Shown one piece after another: positions 1 to 8,878 of a stretch of 64,000 nucleotides of DNA. Source of the DNA: Streptomyces sp. HM190 (GTDB lineage: Bacteria > Actinomycetota > Actinomycetes > Streptomycetales > Streptomycetaceae); assembly GCF_009857135.1 (NCBI RefSeq), contig NZ_CP047318.1:1054001-1118000 (forward strand), written 5' to 3'. The notes beneath the pieces were generated by a model, which searched no databases, had not been told where the DNA came from, and saw only the letters and a list, made by a program, of their open reading frames with translations. Both the position numbers and the translations under genes were made by a program. Every line of letters begins with the position of its first letter. Position 1 is the stretch's first letter.

Positions 1-1
1 C

Positions 2-979
2 CGGACGTACGCCGAACTCGCCCGGCTCGGCGCCGAGTTCGAGACGGCGGGCGCACTCGTCGCCGGGCTGGAACCGGACGCCGACCTCACGATGGTCTAC
101 TCGACGCCGAGCAAGTGGCTGATGCAGAAGTACCCGCCGCTGGCCACGCCGGACGGCGAGCCCGACCCGACCGCCTACCACCGGGTGTTCGACTCCTTCT
201 ACCGGGGCGCCTTCGACGCCGGGCGGCAGGTGCGGATCGTCCACGCCCGGCAGTTGCACGACCCGCTCGGGGAGCGCGCGGGCCTCACCCCCGAAAAGGC
301 CGTCCGCCGCCACCCGGTCCTGGTGGTGCCCGCGCTGTACCTGGCCGCCGACTCCACCCTCGACTGGCTGGCCGGGTACGCCGAGGCGGGCGGCCATCTG
401 GTCCTAGGTCCGCGCACCGGGTACGCCGACCACGAGGCACGGGCCCGGCAGGAGGCTGCCCCCGGCCGGCTCACGACCGCCGCGGGCGTCTCGTACGACG
501 AGTTCAGCAACCTGGTGCGGGCGGTCCCCGTGCGGTCGGCGCCGGACGGTCCGCTCGCCGTGCCGCAGGGGGCCACGGCGACCCGGTGGGTGGAGGGGCT
601 GACCGTCGCCGACGCCGATCCGCTGGTCACGTACGAGCACCCGCACTTCGGGCGCTGGCCCGCCGTCACCACCCGCCGCCACGGCGCCGGTCACGTCACC
701 TGCGTGGGGACGGTGCCCGGCCGCGGGCTGGCCCGTGCGCTCGCCGCGTGGCTGACGCCGACCGCGCGCCACGGGTGGCGGGACCTCCCGGCGTCCGTCA
801 CCGCGACGACCGGCACAGCGCCCGACGGCCGCCGGGTGCACATCGTCCACAACTGGAGCTGGGAACCGGCGCGCGTCGACGCGCCGGCCGACCTGACCGA
901 CGTCCTGGACGGCAGCCCGCTCCCGGCGGGCGCGCCGCTCGACCTGGGCCCCTGGGACGTCCGCGTGTTCGTCTCCTGA
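2..979 (+). CDS. Beta-galactosidase, GH42 family, C-terminal part
   Basis: The reading frame is open from the left edge of the window, so only the last 325 residues are present. They fit the part of GH42 beta-galactosidases after the catalytic barrel: a trimerisation (GATase-like) domain over roughly the first 220 residues (HPVLVVPALYLA, then GGHLVLGPRTGYAD) and a short beta-sandwich at the end (VHIVHNWSWEP). The catalytic residues lie outside the window. The enzyme would release terminal galactose from galactan or arabinogalactan oligosaccharides, which suits the neighbouring galactanase and pectinase genes. Family assignment is by motif recall. Confidence 0.85.
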   Translation, partial: RTYAELARLGAEFETAGALVAGLEPDADLTMVYSTPSKWLMQKYPPLATPDGEPDPTAYHRVFDSFYRGAFDAGRQVRIVHARQLHDPLGERAGLTPEKAVRRHPVLVVPALYLAADSTLDWLAGYAEAGGHLVLGPRTGYADHEARARQEAAPGRLTTAAGVSYDEFSNLVRAVPVRSAPDGPLAVPQGATATRWVEGLTVADADPLVTYEHPHFGRWPAVTTRRHGAGHVTCVGTVPGRGLARALAAWLTPTARHGWRDLPASVTATTGTAPDGRRVHIVHNWSWEPARVDAPADLTDVLDGSPLPAGAPLDLGPWDVRVFVS

Positions 980-1078
980 CCGGGGCGTCCGCACAAGCAC
1001 CGCTCACCCCACGGACCTCCACCGGGGGCGGCGTGCGGGGGCCCGCGGGACGGGGAGCTGGTCGAGTAGGCCTCGGCC

Positions 1079-1558
1079 TCAGTCCTGCGGGCCCGGAAGG
1101 CGGTCGTCGGGCACGATGTGCACGGCGGCCTCCTCCGCGCCCGCCGCTCCGCCGTCGATGCCCTCGTCCTCGGCGACCAGTTCCTTCGTGGTGTCGGGGT
1201 GCGCGCCCTCGTCCGGTGCGACGAGACGGCCTGCACGCTCCGCGCCGGCCTCCGGGTCGACGGGTTCGCCCGCCCCGCCCGGCAGGTCGCCGACCCCGTC
1301 ACCGGGCGGGACGGTCACGTCGGGGACCTCCTGGCGCAGCCGTTCGTCGAGGGACTCGCCCTCGTGCTGCTCGGCGGCCGTCGTACCGGTCCGGGTGACG
1401 CCGAGCGGCCTCTCGGGCGGGGAGTAGCCCTCGTCCAGCATGTCGTCGTAGGTGCGCTCGTCGACCGCGTCCTGGAGGTCCAGCGGGGCGGCGTCCGCCT
1501 GCTCCTCGTTGCCGCCGGTGGGCTGGTGGACGTCGTCCGCCGGGTTCTCTTCGCTCAT
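1079..1558 (-). CDS. DUF5709-like acidic hydrophilic protein
   Basis: This gene encodes 159 residues beginning MSEENPADDVHQ, rich in Asp, Glu, Gly and Pro, with no signal peptide or membrane segment. The internal YDDMLDEGYSPPERPLGVTR block and the repeated acidic tail match the Streptomyces DUF5709 family, whose function is unknown. The ATG at 1558 is preceded by GGGAGGCGACC, a good ribosome binding site; longer starts upstream lack one and read through low-complexity sequence. It stands alone between a plus-strand galactosidase and a divergent intergenic region. Confidence 0.8.
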   Translation of the reverse strand: MSEENPADDVHQPTGGNEEQADAAPLDLQDAVDERTYDDMLDEGYSPPERPLGVTRTGTTAAEQHEGESLDERLRQEVPDVTVPPGDGVGDLPGGAGEPVDPEAGAERAGRLVAPDEGAHPDTTKELVAEDEGIDGGAAGAEEAAVHIVPDDRLPGPQD

Positions 1559-1865
1559 GGTCGCCTCCCGCTGTGGACTGGTTGCTGTCCCTGTGCGGAG
1601 TACCGAGGAGCGGCGGTGTGACACCCGTGAAGGCTGTGTCACCGGAGACGCCGGGGAGACCCGGTCCTTGCCCCCCTCCCCCCTTTCGCCCCCGTCCCGC
1701 GGTGCTTCCTGGCGGGGCTGCCCGATGGCGACGCACTGGTACCGCGGGGCGGCGGCGCCCGCGCCACCGGCCACCCGTGCACGTGCGGCTGTGCGTCGAC
1801 CACGCGGCGGGCTGACACCGGGCACACGGCCAACGGCCTCGCCGTGGACACCGCCGGCCGCGCCG

Positions 1866-1905
1866 CGGACACGAGGTCAGCGGACACGAGGTCAGCGGAC
1901 ACGAG
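1866..1905. repeat. 15-bp direct repeat in the 1559-1998 intergenic region
   Basis: The 440 bases between the DUF5709 gene and the esterase operator hold no convincing gene. They contain two full tandem copies of CGGACACGAGGTCAG and a third partial copy (CGGACACGAG). No inverted repeat is evident, so this looks like replication slippage rather than an operator. Confidence 0.7.
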
Positions 1906-1998
1906 GGGGCAGACCGGCGGGCGGTCCGCGCGTGACGGATGTCGACCCGAGGGGTTGACGTGGTCGTGCGGTGCGGTCACCTTCGAAAGCGCATGACC

Positions 1999-2012
1999 TG
2001 GGAGCGCTCCCA
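1999..2012. promoter_or_regulatory. CebR box (perfect 14-bp palindrome)
   Basis: The sequence TGGGAGCGCTCCCA is exactly the known binding site of CebR, the LacI-family cellobiose-responsive repressor of Streptomyces cellulose use. It lies 54 bases upstream of the esterase start. A second partial site, AAGCGCTCCCG, follows three bases later. CebR itself is not in the window. Repression of the esterase until cello-oligosaccharides appear is an inference from the site. Confidence 0.9.
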
Positions 2013-2066
2013 CCAAAGCGCTCCCGCATTCCGCGCCCGTCCGTCCGCGTGTCGAAGGGATGTCAC

Positions 2067-3191
2067 ATGCACATGTCTCGCCCCTTGCCCCCACCGTCAC
2101 AGCTCTCCCGCAGGACCCTGGTCACGGCCGCCGCCGCGGGCCTCGTCACCGCCGCCGTCCCCTCCCCCGCGCGGGCGGCCCCCGACGCGCGGGCCGTGTT
2201 CCACACCGTGGGCCGGGTCAAGGAGGCCGCCGACGGGATGGTGCAGTACACCTGGCCCGGCGTGTACTTCGAGGCGCGGTTCCGGGGCACGGGCATCGGG
2301 ATCGTCCTCGACGACTCGAACAACGACTACGACGTCCGGATCGACGGGACGACCGCCGCCACCCTGCTCGCCCCCGGCCGCACCGTGTCCTGGCTCCGCG
2401 GCCTGTCCGACACCGAGCACACGGTACGGCTGGTCAAGCGCACGGAGAGCCCGTGGGCGGTGGGACGGTTCGGCGGGTTCACGGCGGCCCCCGGCGGGGC
2501 GATCCTCGGCGCGCCCCGGGCGCGGACCCGGCAGATCGAGTTCATCGGCGACTCGTACACCGCCGGGTACGGCAATGTCTCGCAGACCCGGGACTGCTCG
2601 GGCAACGGCGGTGTCAACCGGAACAGCAACGCCGATCTCGCCTTCGGCGCGCTGATCGCGCGCAGGCTCGACGCGGACCACCAGCTCAACGCGATCTCCG
2701 GTCGCGGCATGGTCCGCAACTACAACGGCGGCGACCCCGGCGTCAGCTACCGCACGTTCTACGAGCGGGCTCTGCTGAACGTGGACGGCGACGTGTGGCG
2801 CAAGCCCGAGAGCTGGCGCCCCCAGGTAGTCGTGATCGGTCTCGGCATCAACGACTTCTCCACCCCCTTGCGTCCCGGTGAGCGCTGGGCCACCCAGGAG
2901 GCGCTGGTCGCCGACTACGAGAGCGCGTACCACGGGTTCCTCGACCGGCTGCGGGCACGCTACGGCCCCAGCACGTTCCTGGTGGTCTCCGCCACCCGGC
3001 CGTTCGCCGACGCGACGACGCGGATCGTCCGGGAGCGCAACCGGCGGGGCGACGACCGGGTGCGGCACTTCTTCTTCGGCGACGCGTCCCTGGATCTCCT
3101 CGGCTGCGACTGGCATCCCTCGCTCGGCGACCACCGGACCCTCGCGAACCTGCTCACCGACTTCCTCGGGGGCCTGCCGCTGCGCTGGTAG
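2067..3191 (+). CDS. Secreted CE2-type SGNH esterase (acetylxylan esterase-like)
   Basis: The 374-residue product starts MHMSRPLPPPSQLSRRTL and carries an export signal with a Ser-Arg-Arg motif and an AxA cleavage site near residue 37. An N-terminal beta-sandwich (about 40-150) is followed by an SGNH hydrolase domain with block I GDSYTAGYG, block III GIND and the terminal DWHPS motif that supplies the Asp/His pair. This two-domain layout is that of CE2 carbohydrate esterases, which remove acetyl groups from xylan or mannan. AAGGGA six bases ahead supports the ATG at 2067. The upstream CebR box links it to cellulose-associated hemicellulose use. Confidence 0.85.
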   Translation: MHMSRPLPPPSQLSRRTLVTAAAAGLVTAAVPSPARAAPDARAVFHTVGRVKEAADGMVQYTWPGVYFEARFRGTGIGIVLDDSNNDYDVRIDGTTAATLLAPGRTVSWLRGLSDTEHTVRLVKRTESPWAVGRFGGFTAAPGGAILGAPRARTRQIEFIGDSYTAGYGNVSQTRDCSGNGGVNRNSNADLAFGALIARRLDADHQLNAISGRGMVRNYNGGDPGVSYRTFYERALLNVDGDVWRKPESWRPQVVVIGLGINDFSTPLRPGERWATQEALVADYESAYHGFLDRLRARYGPSTFLVVSATRPFADATTRIVRERNRRGDDRVRHFFFGDASLDLLGCDWHPSLGDHRTLANLLTDFLGGLPLRW

Positions 3192-3225
3192 CGGGCGGGC
3201 GGCCGGGCCTTTTCGCGGCCGGGGT

Positions 3226-3630
3226 TCAGGCCGGCAGGGCCTGCCCCGGCCGCAGTGCGTCGAGGAGACCGGCGTGGTGGCGTCCGGCCACGGGTGGGGG
3301 GAGGTCGGGGTGGCGCAGCAGCGCGGCCGCCCGGCGGTCCTGGACGTCAGGACCGGGCAGCCCGCGGAAGGCGACGGGGGAACCGAAGGTGTGGTGGGTG
3401 CCGGCGGCGGCCACCACGGCACCGGCCAGGACGGGGGCGGTGAGCGGGCAGGCCACCCAGCCCCGGCCCCCGGCCGACAAACCGCACGCGCCGGGCACGG
3501 GTGTCGTGGACCGGCTGCGCGACGCGCTGACCGGCCGGGGCAGGGAGTCCCTGAGCACCGGACGGCGACTCCACTCCGGCTCGGGGGTCCGGGGCGGACA
3601 TCCGCCCCGGACCCCCGGGTCATCGGGCAC
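3226..3630 (-). CDS. Possible hypothetical protein or gene remnant
   Basis: This 134-residue frame fills most of the 463-base gap between two genes. Its codons are strongly GC-biased at the third position like real genes here, and the second half (AVVAAAGTHHTFGS onward) looks more protein-like than the Arg/Pro-rich first half. There is no ribosome binding site before the ATG at 3630 and I recognise no family. It may be the 3' remnant of a decayed gene or just non-coding sequence. Confidence 0.25.
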   Translation of the reverse strand: MPDDPGVRGGCPPRTPEPEWSRRPVLRDSLPRPVSASRSRSTTPVPGACGLSAGGRGWVACPLTAPVLAGAVVAAAGTHHTFGSPVAFRGLPGPDVQDRRAAALLRHPDLPPPVAGRHHAGLLDALRPGQALPA

Positions 3631-3654
3631 CGGCTCCCGGAGCGTCCGCGCGGA

Positions 3655-4254
3655 TCACAGTCCGTCGCGCACCATGGCGGCGACGATCCGGACGTGCCGG
3701 TCGGCCGCCGTGCCGGAGAACTCGTTGTCGTAGTTCAGCCCGTAGGGCCAGAAGTGGCCGCCGCCCGTGGAGATCCGCGCGCTCGCCCCGTCGAACTGCC
3801 GTACCAGCGCCGTGGCCTGGCCGCCGGTCCAGGTCCCGCCGCCGCCCAGCCGCGACCAGCCCGAGCTGGTGCCGACGCCGATGGTGTGGGCGATCTCGTG
3901 CAGGGCGGTCCGCTCGTTCATGTAGGCGCGGTTGCCGAAGCGAATGGTGCCGTTGATGTTGCCGTCGGCGGTGGGCACACCGGGGTCGTAGCGGACGGTG
4001 ATGTTCTTGCCGAGGTCGCTGAGGTTGTTGTAGCGGGCCACGGCGGCGTTCATGGCCGAGGTGATCAGGTCGTACGCCGTCCGCTGGTCCTGCGTCGGGT
4101 TGCTCGCCCGTTGCAGGCTCCAGGTGATGGTCGCCGCGGCGGCCCGTTCCCGCGCGGCGGGCACGGGCTGCGGCGCGGCCTCGGCGGCGCCGGTGCCCGC
4201 CAGCAGCACCGCGGCCAGCGCACCGACGACCGCCTTCCTGCGGAGTGCGTTCAT
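3655..4254 (-). CDS. Small secreted zinc metalloprotease-like protein
   Basis: The 199-residue protein has a signal peptide (MNALRRKAVVGALAAVLLAG, cleavage after AEA near residue 26). Its core motif ALHEIAHTIGVGTSSGW (HExxHxxG) is the zinc-binding and catalytic signature of metzincin-like metallopeptidases, with Glu as catalytic base. The ATG at 4254 is preceded by AGGAGGACCCCTC, a strong ribosome binding site. It is far shorter than usual metzincins, and its substrate cannot be read from the sequence. Position among secreted glycan-degrading enzymes suggests a plant-matrix protein target, which is inference only. Confidence 0.75.
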   Translation of the reverse strand: MNALRRKAVVGALAAVLLAGTGAAEAAPQPVPAARERAAAATITWSLQRASNPTQDQRTAYDLITSAMNAAVARYNNLSDLGKNITVRYDPGVPTADGNINGTIRFGNRAYMNERTALHEIAHTIGVGTSSGWSRLGGGGTWTGGQATALVRQFDGASARISTGGGHFWPYGLNYDNEFSGTAADRHVRIVAAMVRDGL

Positions 4255-4388
4255 GAGGGGTCCTCCTGTGGGGGGAGCCGTCGCCGGGTGCGGGCGACGG
4301 TGGAGCGAGGGACGCGGGCCCGGATGCCCGGGAGGTGCGGGCGGACTCGCGGCCGGTCGTCACCGGCCCCGCGGCCGCCCGCGCTTGC

Positions 4389-5381
4389 CTACGGCGCCGG
4401 GACGGCGGCCCCGATCTTCCCGACGCCGGCCCCGGCCCGCACGAGGGCGGGCACGTCGGCGGCGGGGTCCAGGGTGTACGCGTAGTACGTACGCGGCTCG
4501 ATCACGGTGCCGTTGGTCTCGCAGGCGCCGGACCCGTTGAAGACGTTGTTCCGCTGCACCAGGCGGCCCGGTCCGGAGGCGTCGTAGCCACTGGCGGAGT
4601 AGCAGGGGTGCGGGGCGTTCTCGAAGTGGTTGCCCTCGACGACGACGCCGGCGTTCATCGTGGACGCGATGCCGTAGAGGGCGTTGTCCTTGTAGTAGTT
4701 GTTGTAGACGTGCACGGGCTCGCCGAAGCGGACGCGCGGGTGGCGCTGACGGGAGCCGTCGAAGAAGTTGTGGTGGATGCTGGTCTTCAACTTCCCGGTG
4801 TCCTGGCTGCCGTTGCCGTCGGAGTGACCGATCAGCATGCTCTTGTCGGTCCTGTCGAACCAGTTCCAGGAGACGGTGACGTACTCGGCGCCGCGCGCGA
4901 TGTCGACCGCTCCGTCCACCACTCCGGCGAACTCGTTGTGGTCGATCCAGATGTGGTGGGAGTCGCGGCCGATGCTCACGGCGTCGTCCTCGGCATTGGT
5001 GAACCTGATGTTGCGTACGACGACGTTGTGCGAGCGGTGGAACTCCAGCCCGCCACCGTTGACGACGGCCGACGAGCCCACGCCGATGATGGTCTTGTCC
5101 GGGCGTACGCCCTGCTTGCTGGTGATGTCGATCGTTCCCTGGACCCGGATCACCAACGGGCCCGCGGTGTCGAGGTACGCGAGGAACTGCGCGGCGGTGG
5201 TGGCGGTCACGGTGGGACCGCCGGCCCCTCCGGTGGTGCCGTTCTGGCCGAGCGCGTCGACCGCGGCGAAGCCGGTGGGCGACGTCTCCACGAGCGGTGC
5301 CGCGTCCGCCTCCACCGGCGCGGCGGAGGCGAGCAGCAGGGCGAGCGCGAGAGCGGGAACAGCGCGTGACGGCGACCTCAT
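4389..5381 (-). CDS. Secreted pectate lyase, PL1 family
   Basis: The 330-residue product has a signal peptide ending near EADA (about residue 27) and one PL1 parallel beta-helix domain. Family landmarks are WIDHNEF, VTVSWNWF and the region around 220-235 with RQRHPRVRFGEP, where an Arg acts as catalytic base. It cleaves polygalacturonate by beta-elimination, normally with calcium, outside the cell. The ATG at 5381 has a GGGAGGGACCGC ribosome binding site; an upstream in-frame extension to 5591 lacks signal-peptide logic. It is divergent from the GH30 gene, and a palindromic operator lies 37 bases upstream. Confidence 0.9.
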   Translation of the reverse strand: MRSPSRAVPALALALLLASAAPVEADAAPLVETSPTGFAAVDALGQNGTTGGAGGPTVTATTAAQFLAYLDTAGPLVIRVQGTIDITSKQGVRPDKTIIGVGSSAVVNGGGLEFHRSHNVVVRNIRFTNAEDDAVSIGRDSHHIWIDHNEFAGVVDGAVDIARGAEYVTVSWNWFDRTDKSMLIGHSDGNGSQDTGKLKTSIHHNFFDGSRQRHPRVRFGEPVHVYNNYYKDNALYGIASTMNAGVVVEGNHFENAPHPCYSASGYDASGPGRLVQRNNVFNGSGACETNGTVIEPRTYYAYTLDPAADVPALVRAGAGVGKIGAAVPAP

Positions 5382-5417
5382 GCGGTCCCTCCCGGGGTGG
5401 GTGAGGCCTGACAGGGG

Positions 5418-5431
5418 GGAAAGCGCTTTCC
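5418..5431. promoter_or_regulatory. LacI-type palindrome upstream of the pectate lyase
   Basis: GGAAAGCGCTTTCC is a perfect 14-bp palindrome with the central CG step and AAAGCGCTTT core typical of LacI/GalR operators. It differs from the CebR box in its outer bases, so it probably answers to another regulator. It sits in the 271-base divergent region shared with the GH30 gene and could control one or both. The cognate repressor is not in the window. Confidence 0.65.
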
Positions 5432-5652
5432 AAGTTTCACGCATGCTAATGACGTGTTCTGGGCATGTCAACAAATCCGACGACCGGCGGATCGCACGAC
5501 CACCAACCGGGATGCAGCCCGGAACGCGACCGGCAGCGTGACCCGAGAAGTCGCCCTTCATCTTGACGTGTTCATATCCGTCATCAAGCATGCCCAGAGC
5601 GCGATTCCTTCTGATCGGTTCTGTTCAGCTCTGTGTTGTGGAAGGGAGTGCC

Positions 5653-8600
5653 GTGTCCCAACGGCATCACATCGTCCGGGCCTTGGCGCCCGTGGTTCCC
5701 CTGGTGCTGGGCGCGGGGCTGATGGCCGCGCCCCCGGCGGTCGCGGACGCACCGGCTCCGGCGGCGCGGAGCGGAGTCACGGTACGGGTCGATCCCTCGT
5801 ACCGGCAGCAGGAGTTCGAGGGCTGGGGTACGAGCCTCGTCTGGTTCGCCAACGCGACGGGCCGCTATCCGGAACCCATCCGAAGACGACTCGTGGACAT
5901 GCTGTTCGACGACGACGGACTCGCCCTCAACATCGCGCGCTACAACATCGGTGGCGGCAACGCGCCGGACGTCCGCAAGGACTACATGAAGACGGGCGCG
6001 ACCATGGAGGGCTTCTGGAAGGCCCCCGAGGGCACCACCCGGCAGGACATGGAGTGGTGGGACCCGGACGACCCCGACCACTGGAACTGGGACGCCGACG
6101 CCGGCCAGCGCTGGTGGGTGGACCAGGTCAAGGACAAGGTCACCAAGTGGGAGGCGTTCAGCAACTCGCCTCCCTGGTTCCAGACCGTCAGCGGCTACGT
6201 CTCCGGCGGCTTCGACGCGAACACGGACCAGATCCGGGCGGACCGCGTCGACGAGTTCGCCACCTATCTCGTGCGCGTCACCGAGGAACTGGAGAAGGCG
6301 CACGGCATCGACTTCGACACGATCGCCCCGCTCAACGAGCCCAACACCAACTACTGGGGCACCCAGATCGGCGCGAACGGCCAGCCCACCGGGGGCCGTC
6401 AGGAGGGCGCGCACGCGGGCCCGGCGCTCCAGCAGAAAGTGGTCCGCGCCCTCGACAAGGCGCTCGACGGGGCGAGGACGGACGCCCGGATCTCGGCGAT
6501 GGACGAGACCAACCCCACGATCTTCACCCAGAACTGGAACGCCTACGACGCCTCCGCGCGGGCCGCCGTCCCCCAGCTGAACGTGCACACCTACGGCACC
6601 GGCATGCGCACCAGCGCCCGCGACCTCGCCAAGGGCGCCGACAAGAAGCTCTGGATGAGCGAGGTCGAGGGCACCTGGGGCACGGGCACCGACTTCACGG
6701 GCATGGAGCCGGGGCTCGGCATCGCCACGCGCATGGTGGACGACATCCGGGAACTGGAGCCGTCCGCCTGGGTGTTCTGGCAGCCGATCGAGGACTCGAT
6801 CCCCCAGGCCGCGGCCGGCAAGAACTGGGGCAGCATCCATGTGCCGTTCAACTGCACGGCCACGGACACCCTGGAGACCTGCCCGATCCGGGCCAACTCC
6901 AAGTTCCACACCATCCGCAATTTCACCCACCACATCCGCCCGGGCGACCGCTTCGTGAAGGTCGACGACCCCTCCAGCGTCGCCGCCGTCAAGAAGTCCG
7001 GCCGCGCGGCCTCCGTGGTCCACGTCAACAGCGGGACGACCGGGCGCTCCGTCACCCTCGATCTCTCGCGCTTCGGGCAGGTCTCCCCTCGCGCCACCGT
7101 CACCCCCGTCGTGACGAGCGCCGACGGGGCTCTCGTCGAGGGCACGCCGGTCCGGGTGAAGGACCGTGCCGCCACCCTCGACGTGCCGGCCAAGTCGGTC
7201 ACCACCTTCCTGGTCGACGGCGTCAGCGGCGTCGCGCAGGACGCCGCCCTCGTCCAGCCCGGCCACGTGTACCGGCTCCAGGGCGCCCAGAGCGGCAAGT
7301 CGCTGACCCCGTCGCAGGACGGCCCCGGCGTCTTCATCCGCACGACCGACGCCGCGAGCGCCCGGCAGCTGTGGTCCGTCGAGAAGCTGACCCCCGGCCG
7401 CGACAACCGCGAGCGCTACGCCCTCACCGACACCGGCAGCGGCAGGCGGCTCGCCGTCCGTGACAACCAGGCCGTTCTGGAGGAGTCGGTCGCCGGGGAG
7501 GTCCCCGCGGCCGCCCAGTGGATCATGTCGACCACGGGCGACGGCAGTTGGACCTTCGTGAACGCCGCCACCGGCCGCCTCCTCGACGTCACGGGGCAGT
7601 CCTCGGCGGACGGGGCCAAGGTGTCGACGTACACCCCGACCTCGGCCCCCAACCAGCGCTGGGCGGTGACCGACGAGACCGTGCTGCGCACCGAACGGGC
7701 CGAGGCGTTCACCGTCCCCGGGATGCGGCCGAAACTGCCGGAGACGGTGACCCCGGTGTTCCGGGACGGCGCCCGCGGCAGCCTGCCCGTCGAGTGGGAG
7801 CTGCCGTCGGACCGGAAGTGGCGCAAGCCAGGGACGGTAGGTGTGACGGGAGAGGCGACCGACGCCCTCGGCCGCAAGCTCCCCGCGAAGGCCCTCGTCA
7901 CCGTCGACACGATCGCCTCGACCCTGCCCGCCCGCGCCAAGACGTACGTGGGCGGCGCACCGGAGCTGCCGGCGACGGTCGTCGGCGTCGGCCGGCACGG
8001 CGGCCGGACCGCCCTCCCGGTGAGCTGGGACGCGGCACTCGAGGGGGCCTTCGACGAGGCGGGGGTCGTGACCCTGCCGGGCAGCGCGGAGGTCGTCGGC
8101 GGGGGCACGGTCGAGGCGACGGTACGGGTCCAGGTCACCGAGGCGACGCAGGGCAACATCGCGACCGACCCGGACGTCTGGGTGGGCGCCACCTTCACCG
8201 AGAGCGGCTACTCCGCCGAGCGGCTGCGCAACGGCACCACCGCCGAGAAGGCCTGGTCCAACTGGAGGCCGGGCACGAAGAATCCGTCCGACACCATCAC
8301 CTTCGGTCTCCCGACGGCCCGTGATCTCACCCGGATCGTCGCCCACTTCCACCGGGACGGGACCAACGTCTCCTTCCCGGAGAGCCTGAAGGTGCAGGTC
8401 CAGGCCACCGAGAACGGTCCCTGGACGGACGCGGGCGGCTCCGTCGCGGTCGGCGCGGAGGGCACCCCGGTGATCGACGTCCCGCTCGCCACGGGCCCGG
8501 TGACCGGTGTGCGCGTGGTGATGACCGCGCGCCCGGGCGGCTACATCACCATGGGCGAGATCGAGGTGTACGCCAAGGCCGCCGGTGTCTCCTCGGACGC

Positions 8601-8835
8601 GGCCGCCACCGCCGTCGAGGTCGCCGGCCGGCCGATCGGGTCCTTCGACCCCGACACCACCACCTACCGGGTGGCGACCGACGACCCGGCCCGGGCGCAG
8701 GTCACGGCGACGGCGCGCGACCCGTACGCGACCGTCACCGTGGCCCGGGTCGGCCGGACCACTGCCCTCGTCACGGTCACCAGTGAGGACGGCTCACGGA
8801 CCCGGACGTACCGGATCACGCTCGTACGACGCTGA
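5653..8835 (+). CDS. Secreted multidomain GH30 enzyme (endo-beta-1,6-galactanase-like)
   Basis: The 1060-residue protein has a signal peptide (about 1-35, AVADA cleavage) and a GH30 catalytic domain (about 40-500). The acid/base Glu is in APLNEPNTNYWG and the nucleophile Glu in WMSEVEGTWG. A ricin-type lectin domain (about 535-675), Ig-like segments (about 680-835), a discoidin-like carbohydrate-binding domain (about 840-980) and a C-terminal cadherin-like segment follow. Closest recalled relatives act on beta-1,6-galactan side chains of arabinogalactan. The GTG at 5653 is chosen because GGAAGGGAG precedes it and the signal peptide starts there; the upstream ATG at 5563 has neither. Confidence 0.85.
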   Translation: MSQRHHIVRALAPVVPLVLGAGLMAAPPAVADAPAPAARSGVTVRVDPSYRQQEFEGWGTSLVWFANATGRYPEPIRRRLVDMLFDDDGLALNIARYNIGGGNAPDVRKDYMKTGATMEGFWKAPEGTTRQDMEWWDPDDPDHWNWDADAGQRWWVDQVKDKVTKWEAFSNSPPWFQTVSGYVSGGFDANTDQIRADRVDEFATYLVRVTEELEKAHGIDFDTIAPLNEPNTNYWGTQIGANGQPTGGRQEGAHAGPALQQKVVRALDKALDGARTDARISAMDETNPTIFTQNWNAYDASARAAVPQLNVHTYGTGMRTSARDLAKGADKKLWMSEVEGTWGTGTDFTGMEPGLGIATRMVDDIRELEPSAWVFWQPIEDSIPQAAAGKNWGSIHVPFNCTATDTLETCPIRANSKFHTIRNFTHHIRPGDRFVKVDDPSSVAAVKKSGRAASVVHVNSGTTGRSVTLDLSRFGQVSPRATVTPVVTSADGALVEGTPVRVKDRAATLDVPAKSVTTFLVDGVSGVAQDAALVQPGHVYRLQGAQSGKSLTPSQDGPGVFIRTTDAASARQLWSVEKLTPGRDNRERYALTDTGSGRRLAVRDNQAVLEESVAGEVPAAAQWIMSTTGDGSWTFVNAATGRLLDVTGQSSADGAKVSTYTPTSAPNQRWAVTDETVLRTERAEAFTVPGMRPKLPETVTPVFRDGARGSLPVEWELPSDRKWRKPGTVGVTGEATDALGRKLPAKALVTVDTIASTLPARAKTYVGGAPELPATVVGVGRHGGRTALPVSWDAALEGAFDEAGVVTLPGSAEVVGGGTVEATVRVQVTEATQGNIATDPDVWVGATFTESGYSAERLRNGTTAEKAWSNWRPGTKNPSDTITFGLPTARDLTRIVAHFHRDGTNVSFPESLKVQVQATENGPWTDAGGSVAVGAEGTPVIDVPLATGPVTGVRVVMTARPGGYITMGEIEVYAKAAGVSSDAAATAVEVAGRPIGSFDPDTTTYRVATDDPARAQVTATARDPYATVTVARVGRTTALVTVTSEDGSRTRTYRITLVRR

Positions 8836-8878
8836 GGTGACCGGCGGGGGCCGCGAGCAGGCCCCCGCCGGTCACCTC
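8834..8878. terminator. Strong hairpin terminator after the GH30 gene
   Basis: An 18-bp perfect stem (8834-8851 with 8861-8878) around a 9-base loop begins inside the GH30 stop codon. There is no T-run, as is common in Streptomyces. The GH30 and mannanase genes converge here, so it may act in both directions. Confidence 0.8.

Noticed and set aside
5584..8352. 922-codon open frame on the minus strand opposite the GH30 gene
   Set aside because: It is an antisense shadow caused by high GC content; it has no motif, and the plus strand encodes a clear GH30 protein.
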